Positions 34,558-46,050 of a stretch of DNA of 64,000 nucleotides are shown here, one piece after another. The notes under the pieces are model-generated. The model was not told the DNA's origin, did not search any database, and saw only the letters and a program-made list of their open reading frames with translations. Each line of letters starts with the position of its first letter. Position 1 is the stretch's first letter. This stretch comes from Dryas octopetala (Eukaryota > Streptophyta > Magnoliopsida > Rosales > Rosaceae): positions 5,890,001 through 5,954,000 of the forward strand of contig OY992832.1 of NCBI GenBank assembly GCA_963921425.1, in the 5' to 3' direction. The translations under genes and the position numbers were made by a program.

Positions 34558-35242
34558 AGCTTAGTTTGGGATTGCTGTGAGAAAACACAACTGTGAAGGA
34601 AAAGAGCTGTAAAATAAAGTCAGCTATGAAGTAAAGCAGTTGAGTGTTTGATAAACTATATTTTCAAAAGTGCTGTGAATACAAAAAGTAGTATGAAGGT
34701 GTTTGGTAAATTGTAATGTAAAACTGTTGTGGCTATTTATAATGACTAAAATGGACATGATGCTGAAAGTGTTTTTCACTTATTTGTTTGATAAAAATAA
34801 AATGTTTTTTTACATGTTTTTGAAATTTTTGGCTACAAATTTGTATTAGCATTAATTTTTTCAAAAAACAACATTATTAAATAAGTATGCCTATTATTTT
34901 TTTGGGTATATTATAATTTTTATCGTACAAATAAAATATCATAATTAATGTTCACAATATTAAATATAATTAACAATTGACCTATTTTTTAATTTAAGAT
35001 GTGATTTTCAAAAATCAATGAAGGTATTATGGGTAAAATAAAATTTTCATTGTTGCTGTGATTCATTGCAGCTTTTAAAAACACCTACAAACCTGCTTTT
35101 TATTTTTACTGTGGGGAGTTGAGAATTGTGGGGCAAAGTACTTTTTCATTTTTTTACCAAACACCAAAACTGCTGTGGGTGATTGAAAATTGTCATCCAC
35201 AGCAGCTTTTGGGTCCTCCACAGCAATTTCAAACGGGGCCTT
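34558..35242. mobile_element. hAT-like MITE
   Basis: Left end AGTTTGGGATTGCTGTGAG and right end CACAGCAATTTCAAACGGGG are imperfect complements. The inner arms carry many AGCAG/CTGCT words in opposite orientation. AT-rich interior, no gene. Target duplication not resolved. Confidence 0.55.
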
Positions 35243-36603
35243 AATCATTAAGTTATTATCAAATAAATAAATAATTTTTGTAACAATTAAATTTACTGTC
35301 TATTTATTCATTTTAGTAATGGTTAGAATCACTTGCATTACAATCTAATTCTCTATTATTCATGTTGGATGCTGATGTTCTAGGTTTGGGAAGGGTAGAG
35401 CTAGCTGTGCCCATGTAAATATTTGTTTCTCTTTGAGCTTCGACCGCCATTACACCAAAAAAAAAAAAAAAAACGAGAATGTTTGGGGCAACTTCTTTGT
35501 AAATATAGTGATAGAAAAGAAAGTCATAAAGCCCATATTATGATGGTCTTTTTGTTAATCTGTCCATCATTAAATTTAGGACCCGGATTCTTTCAACGTA
35601 GCTCTCCTTTGTGAGACCTTTCTTTTTCTGGTCTGAATATGCATATATAACAAGCCGAATGGCCCTGACAAAAAAAAAAAAAAGCCGAAAGGCAAAGGAT
35701 AGGCCCTAAAAAAAGGAGAGGCCCAAAGGCAAAGGAGAGGCCTAAAAGCGGGTACAAGCCCAGGAAACAAGAGAGACGTTAATAATTCCACAGCGCGCAA
35801 AAGGAGTTGAGGCCAAGAAAAATATGCATATAGAAATGGCTCCTAAAGCAGATCAACTTGGAGGATCACTAAAAAGGGTGAGTAAAAAGGCATTTTAATA
35901 AATAACTTTCAGATAAGGTTGAAATTTTGAGGAGGCTTCTCCCTCTAGAACTCTTGTTGATCTACAATTTGTATTAGAAAGATGAGAGGCTGGTTTTAAT
36001 TTTATTTTTTCTTAAATACATTAATTAAAAGTTTTTTTTTTTTGTTGGATTTGAGGAGAAAGGGGATTAAACTTAAGTAGAAAGTGACAGAGCAATTTCA
36101 CGGCCTTTTTAACTGGGCTATTCAACAATTATCATTAATTAAAATTTAAATAATATTTAAATTTATATCTCAAATAATGTAATAGTATATATATTAGTAT
36201 TTTATTTGTTCTAAATAAATGAGCTCCAAATATACGGTTTATAAATTATAAAACACTCTCAAACTGAATTTGAAATATCTTAACTGTACTTTTCAAAGTT
36301 ATCTTGTACAAGAATTTTTTTGTTGGGTAATAACTCGTACAAGAAGTTGACCTGCAGAAAGATTAACTTAGCCGCGAGGGCACAAATTGAACTCAAGTCA
36401 GACATACTTAAAGCCTGGCACAAGAAGCCAAAGCTTCCTTAATTTTGTCGTTTTCGAACCTTATCAAATCAACAATGCCCCTATTTAATCAACAGTAGTG
36501 TGTACCCAATTACAAGTTACAACTGCAAAGAAAGAGTTGTCACTCACCCCTAAAACCCCAAGTACATTATCCAACCCAAAACCAACTTCAAACACAACCC
36601 ATC
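35243..36603. other. Intergenic part of the PYL cluster
   Basis: No gene. 35500-36000 is a diverged copy of the region upstream of the other PYL copies. 36360-36600 again resembles the immediate PYL upstream sequence and leads into the truncated copy at 36604. Confidence 0.5.
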
Positions 36604-36665
36604 ATGAAAATGGACAGCTACCACAAGCATGCCCTGTTACAGTGTTACCAAACCAGTTTAATTTC
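36604..36665 (+). pseudogene. Very short 5' fragment of a PYL gene
   Basis: ATGAAAATGGACAGCTACCA matches the start of copies A and B, then about 40 more bases up to ACCAAACCAG, where homology ends. About 200 bp of upstream sequence is also shared. The remainder of the receptor is deleted. Confidence 0.75.
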
Positions 36666-37235
36666 CTAAGTTATCTTAGATTAGAGATTAGGAGTTCAAG
36701 CTCACCATAGTAGAATAGGTTTGGTTGTTTCAATAGAATGTTTGGGGCAAGTTCTTTGTGAATAAAGTGATAGAAAAGAAATTCATAAAGCCCATATAAT
36801 TATGATCGTGTTTTTGTTAATCTGTCCATCATCGATATTAGGACACCCTGATTCTTTTAATTAGACTCTTGTTTGTTATATTCAGGGGCGAAAAAAAAAA
36901 TAAAATAAAACTCTTGTTTGTTATGGTCTAGAGTCTAAAGGTTGTCCATTAAATGATCCGGCCTGTGAATCTCTCTATAACAAGCCCAAAGTTAAAGGAC
37001 GGGCTCAAACGCAGTAAAAGCCCAATAAACAAGACCAGGCCGTACAAGTTAAAGGCCGTCTCCTTCATGTCTCCTTGCTTATTTTTACGACATCTGTCCA
37101 TATCTAACACCTACATTAATTTCACACCGTTGTCTTGCAAAAATAATTAAAAATAATTATAATCAACCGCATGACCTCACGGCCCTATGACTTTAAAGCT
37201 TCAAGTGGATATCAAGTGGATCGTTCTCTTAGTAA

Positions 37236-37530
37236 GCCTTACCCGTTTGACACTACTTTTGAAATTATAAAAAATATTTTCAAATTAATAAAAGCACTTT
37301 TAATAGCGTTTGACAAAAATAATAGAAGTGATTCTGAGTTATAAAAGCATTTTTAAGGGATTTTTTGAGAAGCACCTGTCAGTTGATCCCTCAAAAAGCA
37401 CTTTTCAAGTACTTTTGCATGAACAAATTAGAAGTTTTATAAAAATTTATATGTGCTTTTTAACATAAGCGCTTCGGATAAAATCGCTACTAAATAAAAG
37501 TGCTTCTAAGAAGCAGTGCCAAACGGGCTC
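37236..37530. mobile_element. MITE with CCCGTTTG-type ends
   Basis: Left ACCCGTTTGACACTACTTTT and right AGCAGTGCCAAACGGGCT are imperfect complements, with complementary AAGCACTTTT / AAAAGTGCTT arms inside. No gene. Confidence 0.55.
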
Positions 37531-37883
37531 ATCATCCCACAAATTATTAGATTTGGTATCACCTATTTAGGTTATCCAATTCAATAATGATAGGGATTCT
37601 AAATTTATATCCCAAATTCAGATTCCAAATATACATGTTAGTGTTTTATTTATTTTAAAATTAATAATCATTTGGGTGGGCCATGTATGAATCAATAAAG
37701 TACAGACATATCATTTGAGATTCAAAATAGGAATACAAATTTGAGATCTATAGTACTGCTCCCAAAAAAGAAAATCAGCTTTAATCTCTTTAAAATAAAA
37801 ATCCAACCCTCCCTCCTCCCTAATAGATCTCGTCGACCCCTTCCCCTTTCTTCGTCAATTAAAAATAATAGAAAGAAAAACAC

Positions 37884-38246
37884 GGTTTAATACAAAAATT
37901 GTTCACGAATTTTACTGTGATTCTCAATTTGGTTCATTAACTATAAAAACTGTTAATTTGATCTACGAATTTCCCAAGTTATACCAAACCAGTACAAACG
38001 TTAGCTTAATTCCATAAAAAAAAAAAAAATTTAAGCCAAAATGTGATGAATGGACTGAAATACCCTTGAAAATGCAGTCATATGTCGTACACATGACTAG
38101 TTCTGTTAATTTTTTGGATGAAAGTTAATATTTGTACTGCTTTGGTACTGTTTAGAAAATTCGTGGATCAAATTAACATTTTTTATAGTTAATGAACTAA
38201 ATTGAGAATCACAATAAAATTGGTAGACCATTTTTGTATTAAACCC
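37884..38246. mobile_element. Non-autonomous MULE-like MITE, second copy of the 32040-32405 family
   Basis: Ends GGTTTAATACAAAAATTG and its complement, followed on both sides by the TTTACTGTGATTCTCAATTT / AAATTGAGAATCACA arms also present at 32.05-32.40 kb. Flanking 9-mers are only partly alike (GAAAAACAC / GAAAAAATA), suggesting an older insertion. Confidence 0.6.
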
Positions 38247-38741
38247 GAAAAAATACATCATTCCCATCCTCTTATTCAACCCCTCAACTAAGCACCATGA
38301 TAGATTGTTTTGTAAAATCTCTAAAGAAACTCAGATTGATTGCTCCGGAGTGAGGTTTGGGTTCCTTAAAAAAAGAGAACAGATGATAAACAAATGAGAG
38401 TGGCCGGGTTTTGAATCTTGGTTCAAATGGTTGGTTCTGAGATTGGACTAGCAGAGAGTGGGTTGTGGAGAGAGGATGAAGGGTCTTGGTGGGTTTTTGT
38501 TCGGTTGATTGGTGTCTTTGGATTTGTTTTCTTTTTTTCTTTTTTTCTTTTTCTGTTTTTAATTAAGAGTTAACAATGTTAAGATGGTGTTAAGTAAAGG
38601 TACAGATGTCAACATATGAGATAGGTGACCGAAAATGGATAGGTATTCTATTTATAGATAATGACATTTTAGTAAAGGGAGGGGAGACCGGAGATTTGAA
38701 CTTGAATGGACTGTCATCCACGATACATGGGGTCCATAACA

Positions 38742-39770
38742 ATGGACTCAACTCAAAAAAATTCCTCCAAATACAAATTAAAGATCAACATGCAGGATCA
38801 TTAAAAAGTGTGAGAGAGATATTTTGATAAATAATTAATTTCTTTCAGATAAGATTGAAATTTTTGAGAAGGCTTGACGCATTAAAACTCTTATTGATCT
38901 ACAAAATTGTATTATGATTATATTCTGTATTCATATATGAATACAATTATCTCAAAGTTAACCTAGAAGATTAATTAACTTGGCCACGAAGTTACAAAAT
39001 GAACTCAAGTCCCAAGACATATTTTAGCCTGGCACAACTGCACAAGAAGCCAAAGTCTCCTTATTTTGATGAATAACAACTTTTTTTTTTGGACTGAGAT
39101 GAATATAACAACTCAATTACTCGAAGCCTCAAACTTTTGTCGTTTTCGAACCTTAGCAAATCAACAGTGCCGTATTCAACAAACAGTGTTGATACCCTTA
39201 AAACCCCAGATGCATGTTACATTATCCAACCCAAAACCAACCTCAAACACAACCCACCATGAAAATGGACAGCTACCATAACCACACTCTCTTACCAAAC
39301 CAGTGTGGCTCATCCCTAGTCCAAATCATAGACGCACCACTTCCTCTGGTGTGGTCCATCCTTCGCCAATTCGACAACCCTCAAGCCTACAAGCAGTTCA
39401 TAACAAGCTGCACCATGCGTGCAGGGAATGAAGGCATAGGAAGCATTCGTGAAGTGATGGTCAGCTCTGGCTTGCCTGCCAAGACCAGCATTGAGAGGCT
39501 TGACAGGCTCGACGACGTCATGCATGTCATCGATTTTAGCATTGTGGGTGGGGAGCACAGGCTTGTGAATTACAGTTCAACAACCACAGTGCACATAGAA
39601 GAAGAAGAGAAAGGTAGAAAGAGTAGTACTGTTGTGATTCAGTCATATGTTGTGGATATTCCTGCTGGGAGTAGTGGGGAGGACACTTGTTTGTTTACTA
39701 ATACTATCATAGGCTGCAACCTTAGGTCATTGGCTAGGGTTACGGAAAAGATGGCTGGTAATTAACTACT
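38742..39770 (+). repeat. Segmental duplication unit (partner 33220-34250)
   Basis: Second copy of the PYL-containing block. The upstream non-coding sequence has small indels relative to the partner, for example a shortened stretch just before the gene. Confidence 0.85.
39259..39765 (+). CDS. PYR/PYL/RCAR ABA receptor, PYL11/12-like, copy B
   Basis: Intronless, 168 aa from ATG 39259 (same start context as copy A). Gate Ser70-Gly-Leu-Pro-Ala74, latch His100-Arg101-Leu102, Lys45 and Tyr105 (PYR1 Tyr120) are all canonical. Differences: Thr49 replaces the Lys found in copies A and C (PYR1 Lys63 position, near the receptor dimer surface), and Gln128 replaces Glu141 of PYR1. A Glu/Lys-rich insertion ([11 protein letters not shown]) lengthens the loop after the latch strand. 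Most of the difference from copy A lies downstream of the gate. It is probably a working PP2C regulator, though ABA dependence cannot be judged from sequence. Confidence 0.93.
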   Translation: MKMDSYHNHTLLPNQCGSSLVQIIDAPLPLVWSILRQFDNPQAYKQFITSCTMRAGNEGIGSIREVMVSSGLPAKTSIERLDRLDDVMHVIDFSIVGGEHRLVNYSSTTTVHIEEEEKGRKSSTVVIQSYVVDIPAGSSGEDTCLFTNTIIGCNLRSLARVTEKMAGN

Positions 39771-39954
39771 TAATTATCTTAATCTTTATTAAGGTTACGT
39801 TTTAATTTGTTTGAGATCGAGTTGACAGGTTTCTAGCTAGAAGCCTAGAACCTAACCCTGTTTAATTTGCGGTTGTTTTTGTTGTTGCTAATTTGCTATA
39901 TATATGCTGTCCGTTGTTGACTTCTTGTTGCAATAAATATTTGATATCAAAGCA

Positions 39955-40075
39955 ACTGTATACTAATTTTGGCAAAAAAAGGCTACTGTATACCAATTAT
40001 GGCAAAAAAAAGCTACTGTATGCCAATTACGGAAAAAAAAGCTATTGTACGTATACCAATTTTGGCAAAAAAGCT
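39955..40075 (+). repeat. ~37-bp tandem repeat, four degenerate copies
   Basis: Unit TACTGTATACCAATT.TGGCAAAAAAAGC repeated in the 3' flank of PYL copy B. It makes an open frame of Tyr/Asn/Gly/Lys repeats that is not a gene. Confidence 0.8.
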
Positions 40076-40654
40076 AAATATTTGACATTATGTACTATTT
40101 TTAATTTCCAATGTTTGCTCAAAAAAAAAAAAAAGGGAAACCAAAGCCAAGGCGCTCTCCAGACTTTCTTTCAGCTTGTTTGACAGTGTTTTTAAAAAGC
40201 GTCAAAGCGCTTTTACGTGCATGGCAGTGGGAACACTCAATCTTTCACTGGACCAGAAAAGATCGACTAGCCTCAAACGTTTGGGATAGAAAGCATAATA
40301 TTCATGTAAGTATACAACGTACTCTTTCTGGGCCACCAATGGAAGTTGTTTGGTCAGGTGGGATTCGTGGGACTTAACGAGCGGTAGTCTGCGTTTGGGT
40401 CTGGATTCTCATTAAAAAATTTGTATTTTGTGTTCATGTACAATTTCTCGTTTTAGACTCTTAATTATCTGGCTTTCTGTCTCCCAAAAAAAACTAAAAA
40501 AACACTCTTTTCTTGCCCAGTGAGAGTTTGGGTGTATGGCCATGGCCTTAGTCAGCAATAAGAGAGAGGAAAATAAAAGGTTTTTGGGCCCCTTAGTAGC
40601 AACTTGCCCTCACTTTCTTTTCTTTTTGATAAGAGAAATATATATATATAGTGG

Positions 40655-41058
40655 AGTGCTCTAAAGATAATTAGTTAGTAAGTTAATATAAAACTAATTA
40701 TGTTTTTAAGCCCACCACATAACTAATCTTATAATCCGAATCGTTCATTATTTAGGTCATATTTCAAAGATTATCATTGTAAAAAATCAACTACATTAGA
40801 AATTATTTAGTTATCTAATTGTGATCAAATAAATAGACGATCACTATTTTCGATAAAAGTATATAAATAATTGTTATTATAATCAAATGGCTAAATGACT
40901 TCGATTTTAGAGATTTTTTATAGAGATGATCTTTAAATTATGGACTAAAAAATAGATAGTTCAGATTTTGAAATTACATTATACAGTGAGTCCAACATGG
41001 TAGTTAACTTCTTATTAATTAACTTACTAACCAGTTAGTTTTCGAGTATTCTTAATAT
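40655..41058. mobile_element. Palindromic MITE
   Basis: Left end GCTCTAAAGATAATTAGTTA, then GTAAGTTAAT; right end TTAACTTACTAACCAGTTAG, then TTTTCGAGT, which are imperfect complements. The interior has inverted arms (GTTCATTATTTAGGTCA / GGACTAAAAAATAGATAG and AGATTATCATTGTAAAAA / TTTATAGAGATGATCTTTAA). The same family contributes the fragment at 20676. Confidence 0.6.
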
Positions 41059-41479
41059 ATATATATTTTTTTAAAGAAGATCGAACCCTAACCTATCATA
41101 TATAATTCCCTCACTACTGGGCTAACCCCAGGTTTAATAAGAGAAATAAATTTGAATTCTCTCCTCATATATACATGCCTTGCCTAAAAAAAAAAACCTT
41201 CAATTTCTAAAAAGTTCTCTTATTTTATTTAAGGTTTAATATTAAAATTCAAAGATACATTATAATTCTTGAATTTGAACTTCAAGAATTGTCAAGACAA
41301 TTAGAAGGATCTAAACCCGAAATGAAATACATGAAGTTTCTTAGCATAAAGTACTGATCAATATCACACATTTATTACAAGAAGTCAAAAACAGCAGACA
41401 AATCAAATGGGGAGGGAAGAAATTAAACCCTTCAACTCTGAATTTATAGAAGCCTTAATTAAACCTGGAAGCTATTTAA

Positions 41480-41992
41480 TTAATTAGCAGCCCTCTTTTC
41501 TGTAAGTTTAGCCAAAGACCTGAGATTGCAACCCACAATAGTATTAGCAAACAAACAAGTATCCTCCTTGCTACTCCCAGCTGGCACATCCACCACATAC
41601 GACTGGGTCACAACAGTCTTTCTACCTTTCTGATCATCATCATCATCTCCTAAGTCTTTATGCACCGTAGTGGTAGAACTGTAATTTGCAAGCATGTGGT
41701 CCCCACCCACAATGCTGAAGTTCATGACGTACATGTCGTCATCGAGCTTGTTGAGCCTCTCCATGCTGGTGTTGGCGGGCAAGCCAGAGCTGACCTTCAC
41801 CTCGCGTATGCTTCCCGTGCCCCCGGTCCCAGTGCGCATGGTGCAGCTCTTTATGAACTGCTTGTAGGCTTGAGGCTTGTCGAATTGGCGAATGATGGAC
41901 CAAACCAGAGGGAGTGGCGCGTCTATGATTTGGACAAGGCTCGACCCACACTGGTTTGGCAACAGGGCTTGCTTGTGGTGGCTGTTCATCAT
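41480..41992 (-). CDS. PYR/PYL/RCAR ABA receptor, PYL11/12-like, copy C with altered latch
   Basis: Intronless, 170 aa from ATG 41992 (a second ATG follows directly). Inverted relative to copies A and B. The gate Ser69-Gly-Leu-Pro-Ala73 and the ABA-contact Lys are conserved. The latch reads His99-Met100-Leu101: the Arg equivalent to PYR1 Arg116, nearly invariant in the family, is Met. Gln130 replaces Glu141 of PYR1, as in the other two copies. An acidic loop ([13 protein letters not shown]) follows the latch strand. The frame is otherwise intact, so selection may still act on it. It may be weakly ABA-responsive or ABA-independent (inference). A (GTT)n tract lies upstream at 42017-42048. Confidence 0.92.
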   Translation of the reverse strand: MMNSHHKQALLPNQCGSSLVQIIDAPLPLVWSIIRQFDKPQAYKQFIKSCTMRTGTGGTGSIREVKVSSGLPANTSMERLNKLDDDMYVMNFSIVGGDHMLANYSSTTTVHKDLGDDDDDQKGRKTVVTQSYVVDVPAGSSKEDTCLFANTIVGCNLRSLAKLTEKRAAN

Positions 41993-42016
41993 ATATATAT
42001 GGGTAATGGCCAGATC

Positions 42017-42018
42017 GA

Positions 42019-42048
<30 letters not shown>
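42017..42048. repeat. (TTG)n microsatellite upstream of PYL copy C
   Basis: About ten TTG/CAA trinucleotides within 60 bp upstream of the start codon, so probably in the 5' UTR. Confidence 0.85.
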
Positions 42049-42049
<1 letters not shown>

Positions 42050-42112
42050 AATAAGGTGGTGTTGATTGACCCAAAAAAAAAAAAAGGTGTTGATTTGCAA
42101 AAGTTGGCGCAA

Positions 42113-44340
42113 AAGGTTGAGGGTTGATGGGAATATATAGTGGTTGACTGGTTGTAGTTTTGGGTGCAGGGCCCAAAAGATGTCTTGGGACTTGATCAGT
42201 TTGATTCGATCTGTGGGTGGGCGGCTAAGTTAATGCTTGTCATTGGACTACCTCAGATTAACTTCACGTGACATGGATTATTTCACAAGAAATGGTTAAA
42301 GTAATAGACAAGTTGAAGATTCACCAAAAATAACAAAAATAGACACGTGAATTGAAGGATCACTGTTTTCAAGGTTATATTGTTGGGATTCACGTGGCTC
42401 CATACATATCATAAATGGAAGTGTGACCATAAATAGTCTCATATGATGATATGAATAACAAAACATACATTGTAAACAGAGATGCACAGCCTATTAAAGC
42501 ATATGCAGTTGTAAGGTTGGTTTTAATTTTATTGCAATAAATTGAATTAAAAGTAAAAAAATGATTTATTATATTTGAGCTTATTTTAAATTAGGAATCA
42601 ATAGTTTATTTTAGAGATAAAAAATATGAATTATGAAGTGAAATTCATTTCAATAAGTTGGCCACCATTTAAAAAAATATATATCTACAGTCTCTCTTAT
42701 GTCGACACATGGACTGCATTATATTTTTTTTGTTTTTCATCTTAAATTTTTGAATTGAATTATTGAATAACCACTGCAATTAAAATTGTACTTCAGTTCA
42801 ATAAATGCCAAAACAGTTCACAAAATTTAACAATTGAACTATTAAACAACCACTACGGATGCTCTTATAGTGACACTTTTTGAATACTTCAACCTAAATT
42901 CTTTCAAATTCGCGCATCTAAGAGACTTAATTGAGAAACTAAGTGAAAAATAATAAATTATATTAATTTTAATTATTATGTTACATCCATAGATTGAATG
43001 TATTATCCCTCACATTATGTCTCCTAAATAAGCACTTCTCAGTTCTCACTAATATATACTATTTCTATTATTTACAAGGTATGCTATTATATACAATAGT
43101 CATTAAATCCACATTTTACCCATTATTAATGGTAATTAATTATTAATTTAGTGAAATTTCTCTTTTAAATGTTAAAAAATATCCCATTTTAATATCACCT
43201 AGGGTGTAAACACATAAATTAGTGGATACGTGAGTAGTCCAGTTGAAAGGACCGTAGAATTTGCCTCGTCCAGTTGAAAGGACCGTAGAATTTGCCTCTG
43301 CATCAAGTTCGATTCCCCTTCCACCTAAATTTTCAAAAAAAAAAAAAAAATGACAGTGTAACACTAAAATATGATGTCTTATAATTGTTATTCTACTCAT
43401 ATATTAATAAGACAAACACAAAAAGGCGGCAAAAACTACCTAGTGGTGCTAAAATCCAACGTATCAGTATTTTGCAAGCAGGTTAGCTACGACTGTAGGT
43501 AGTACGTAGAGCTTCAACCTTTAATGCTTATCCATAAGTACTCACTTATTCCTACTCGATTTAAATACAAACTTGTGAGTTTTCCAATGAAGATTAATCA
43601 AACAATTAAGTGCAAATACACTAACGATTGATGCATACTTTTCTATTGTATATGCTAGTGGACTCTTTGTGCAGTTCCATATATCATGATAAACTACAAA
43701 TCCCACATGGACTTCACATGACACACATGTATTTGTGACGAAAGAAAACTGTTAGAAAAACCTATCATGATATGATGCTGATCAGTCTGTGAGTTGCAGA
43801 AGAAGGATTATATATGGAGACTTCACTTGCATAATTAAAAGCTGTCGACACAGTATATAATACAAAACACACTAGGGGACACTTTTGCTTCATATATATC
43901 TATGTATGAATATAAAATATCTTTTGGCAGATGCAAATTAAAGTGCTTCAAATGCTGGAAGTTTTTCCGAACGTGGGACAAAAAATACGAGATTAGTACG
44001 AAATTTAAGTGAATAATGAATATTAGAACACTTTCTCATATCCTGCATTAATTTGAATCATATGTCAAAGAAGACCTACTAAATACTGATACCTTGTAGG
44101 CATTGGTTTCATGGTTTGCTTTCTGAATCTCACATGCTCACTTTGTTTGCTTTCTAAAACCTCTCATGTGGAGTTTAAAAAGCAAACAATGAAGTTCTTT
44201 TATAATATCCCTATTCCAAAATCCAAAATCTAGCATGGGCCTAAATCTAACGGAACACTCGTGGGCTAAATTCTTTAAAACATGGGCTACATGGCCGAGA
44301 CTAGTCCATTGCCAGGCCCAACATCTCTTCATTTTTTATA
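42113..44340. other. Intergenic, no supported gene
   Basis: AT-rich. The first ~100 bp resemble, in inverted orientation, the upstream region of the other PYL copies (ATGTCTTGGGACTTGA). A perfect 31-bp tandem duplication lies at 43237-43298. Nothing else could be assigned. Confidence 0.5.
43237..43298. repeat. Perfect 31-bp tandem duplication
   Basis: Two adjacent identical copies beginning GTCCAGTTGAAAGGACCGTA (43237 and 43268). Confidence 0.9.
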
Positions 44341-44619
44341 GGCTTATTATGATTTTTGCCCCCTGAACTATGATCCCATTCCTAATGTGCCCCCTGACTT
44401 TTTAATTTTATCAATTTACCCCCTAACAGTTACAACGTTAGTCTAATGTGCCCCTTCTTCCAATTTCCGTCATGGGTTCCGTCTATTTTGCTGATGTGGC
44501 AGGGTAAATTGGTCATTTCGACCTCCCTGGACCATTCAGCATCCCAGCCTTTTCCACCTAGACAGCCCCCAAATGCCACATACCCACATGTGGGACCCAC
44601 CCGCTGCCAGCTCAGCTCA
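44341..44619 (+). repeat. MULE left terminal inverted repeat (279 bp)
   Basis: Complement of 49754-50032, with one visible mismatch (CAGCATCCC here, CAGCAGCCC in the complement of the right repeat). It ends CAGCTCAGCTCA. Probably contains the promoter of the GRF gene, whose ATG lies 89 bp further in. Confidence 0.95.
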
Positions 44620-44707
44620 GCTGGCCCTCTTTATCTCCTCAATCCCCATCTCTTTATCTCAGCTCGAGCTTACCTCTCTCCCTCATCAATTTTCTCTTCT
44701 CTTCAAA

Positions 44708-45163
44708 ATGAGTCGAAGCAGCAGCCATCGAAGCTACCAGAGCAGGACGCACAACGAAGATGCTGATGGTGAATCATCACTGCGCTGCCACTGTGGATTG
44801 GTTGCACGAATATCCACCTCCTGGACAGATTTGAATCCAGGGAGGAGGTTTCATGGGTGTCCAAAGTGGAGTGGGGTGAGATTTATGGGTTGATTCTGGT
44901 TCATGGTTTATGTTTAATAATTTAGTTAGAGATAATAATGGTTGGGTTTGCAGAAAAACACGGGTTGTGGTTTTTTCGTGTGGCTGGATCCAAAGATGTG
45001 CGATCGTTCAAGGGATGTGATCAATGGGCTGCGGAGAAGGCTTAATGGTATTGAGGGTCCTAGAGTAATGGTTGAAAGAGAGAATGCTAGAGAAAAGCGC
45101 TTGTGGGTTGCCCTGGTTGTGTCCTGGGCAATTTTCTTGGCTATTATGCTATTAAGGGCATAA
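44708..45163 (+). CDS. GRF-type zinc-finger protein with C-terminal membrane segment, encoded by the MULE
   Basis: Two exons, 44708-44875 and 44954-45163 (GTGAG donor, TTTGCAG acceptor, phase 0), giving 125 aa. A Ser/Arg-rich N-terminus is followed by a GRF zinc finger: Cys27-His-Cys29, Asn-Pro-Gly-Arg-Arg-Phe (43-48), Cys51, then across the intron Cys61-Gly-Phe-Phe and Trp66. Next is a short basic/coiled segment (RSRDVINGLRRRLNG, then ERENAREKR) and one hydrophobic helix (WVALVVSWAIFLAIMLL) ending at the C-terminus, so it is predicted tail-anchored. GRF fingers in other proteins (APE2, TOP3A, NEIL3) bind single-stranded DNA. Whether this one helps transposition or was captured from the host is unknown. 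Small plant GRF proteins of this build are common and often unexplained. Confidence 0.85.
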
Positions 45164-45303
45164 GTATGGAAAATATCCAACTGGGTTTGTAATGAAATTG
45201 ACAATGTATGGTTGTCTCCTGGGGAATTTTGTTGGTTATTATGCTATTAAGGGTGTAAGAATTATTTATATCAATGCAGTAATTTACATTCCGTAATTTA
45301 ACA

Positions 45304-45561
45304 GTTGACATCTCATATGGCAATTACTTAGCAGTCAAATGTTAATTGGAAATCAAATGCCAATTGGAAATCAAACTGCAGTTCAGATAGTTGACATCTC
45401 ATATGGCAATTACTAAGCAGTCAAATGTCAATTGGAAATCAAATGCCAATTGGAAATCAAACTGCAGTTCAAATAGTTGACATCTCATATGGCAATTACT
45501 AAGCAGTCAAATGTCAATTGGAAATCAAATGCCAATTGGAAATCAAACTGCAGTTCAGATT
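45304..45561. repeat. 86-bp tandem repeat, three copies, inside the MULE
   Basis: Copies start at 45304, 45390 and 45476 (GTTGACATCTCATATGGCAA). Each contains CAATTGGAAATCAAA twice. They lie 3' of the GRF gene. Confidence 0.9.
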
Positions 45562-45870
45562 ACTTACTGAAATTGCAATGTATATATTATTTAGATTTTC
45601 TTTCCATATTATGCAATGAATTTGATTAGGAATGGTATGAAAACGACATGAATATGATAATGAATAGTATGAAAAACTAAGGTGAATTGGCATGGGTTTG
45701 GACAGTAAATTGACATGAATTAATGGTTGATCCTATTTGAAATAAATTGACATAGATTTTCTGTTAATATAAATGGACATGAATTTTGCAGTAATATGAC
45801 ATTATATATTGCAACCCCTGCATACCCTGCATACAATCATCCGAAAAGCAACACAAGCCTTCCAAGGTTC

Positions 45871-46050
45871 ACAAAATGTGCCTAAAACCAAACATCCAAA
45901 CATCTACACCTGCTTACAAAGTACACAAAACATGGCAATATGCAAGTTTTACAAAATGTGCCTAAAACCAACACAAGACATCCAAACATCTACACATGCT
46001 TACAAAGTACACAAAACATGGCAATATGCAAGTTTTACAAAATGAGCCTA
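45871..46050. repeat. ~80-86-bp tandem repeat, two and a half copies, inside the MULE
   Basis: Copies start at 45871, 45951 and 46037 (ACAAAATGTGCCTAAAACCA). They lie just 3' of the transposase stop, in the zone where the two convergent genes meet. Confidence 0.85.

Noticed and set aside
39400..39406. Thr in PYL copy B as loss of the ABA-carboxylate lysine
   Set aside because: On counting against PYR1, the carboxylate-binding Lys59 aligns with Lys45, which is present. The changed residue corresponds to Lys63.
39893..40183. Repeated Tyr/Asn/Gly/Lys open frame
   Set aside because: A ~37-bp tandem repeat in the 3' flank of PYL copy B, not a gene.
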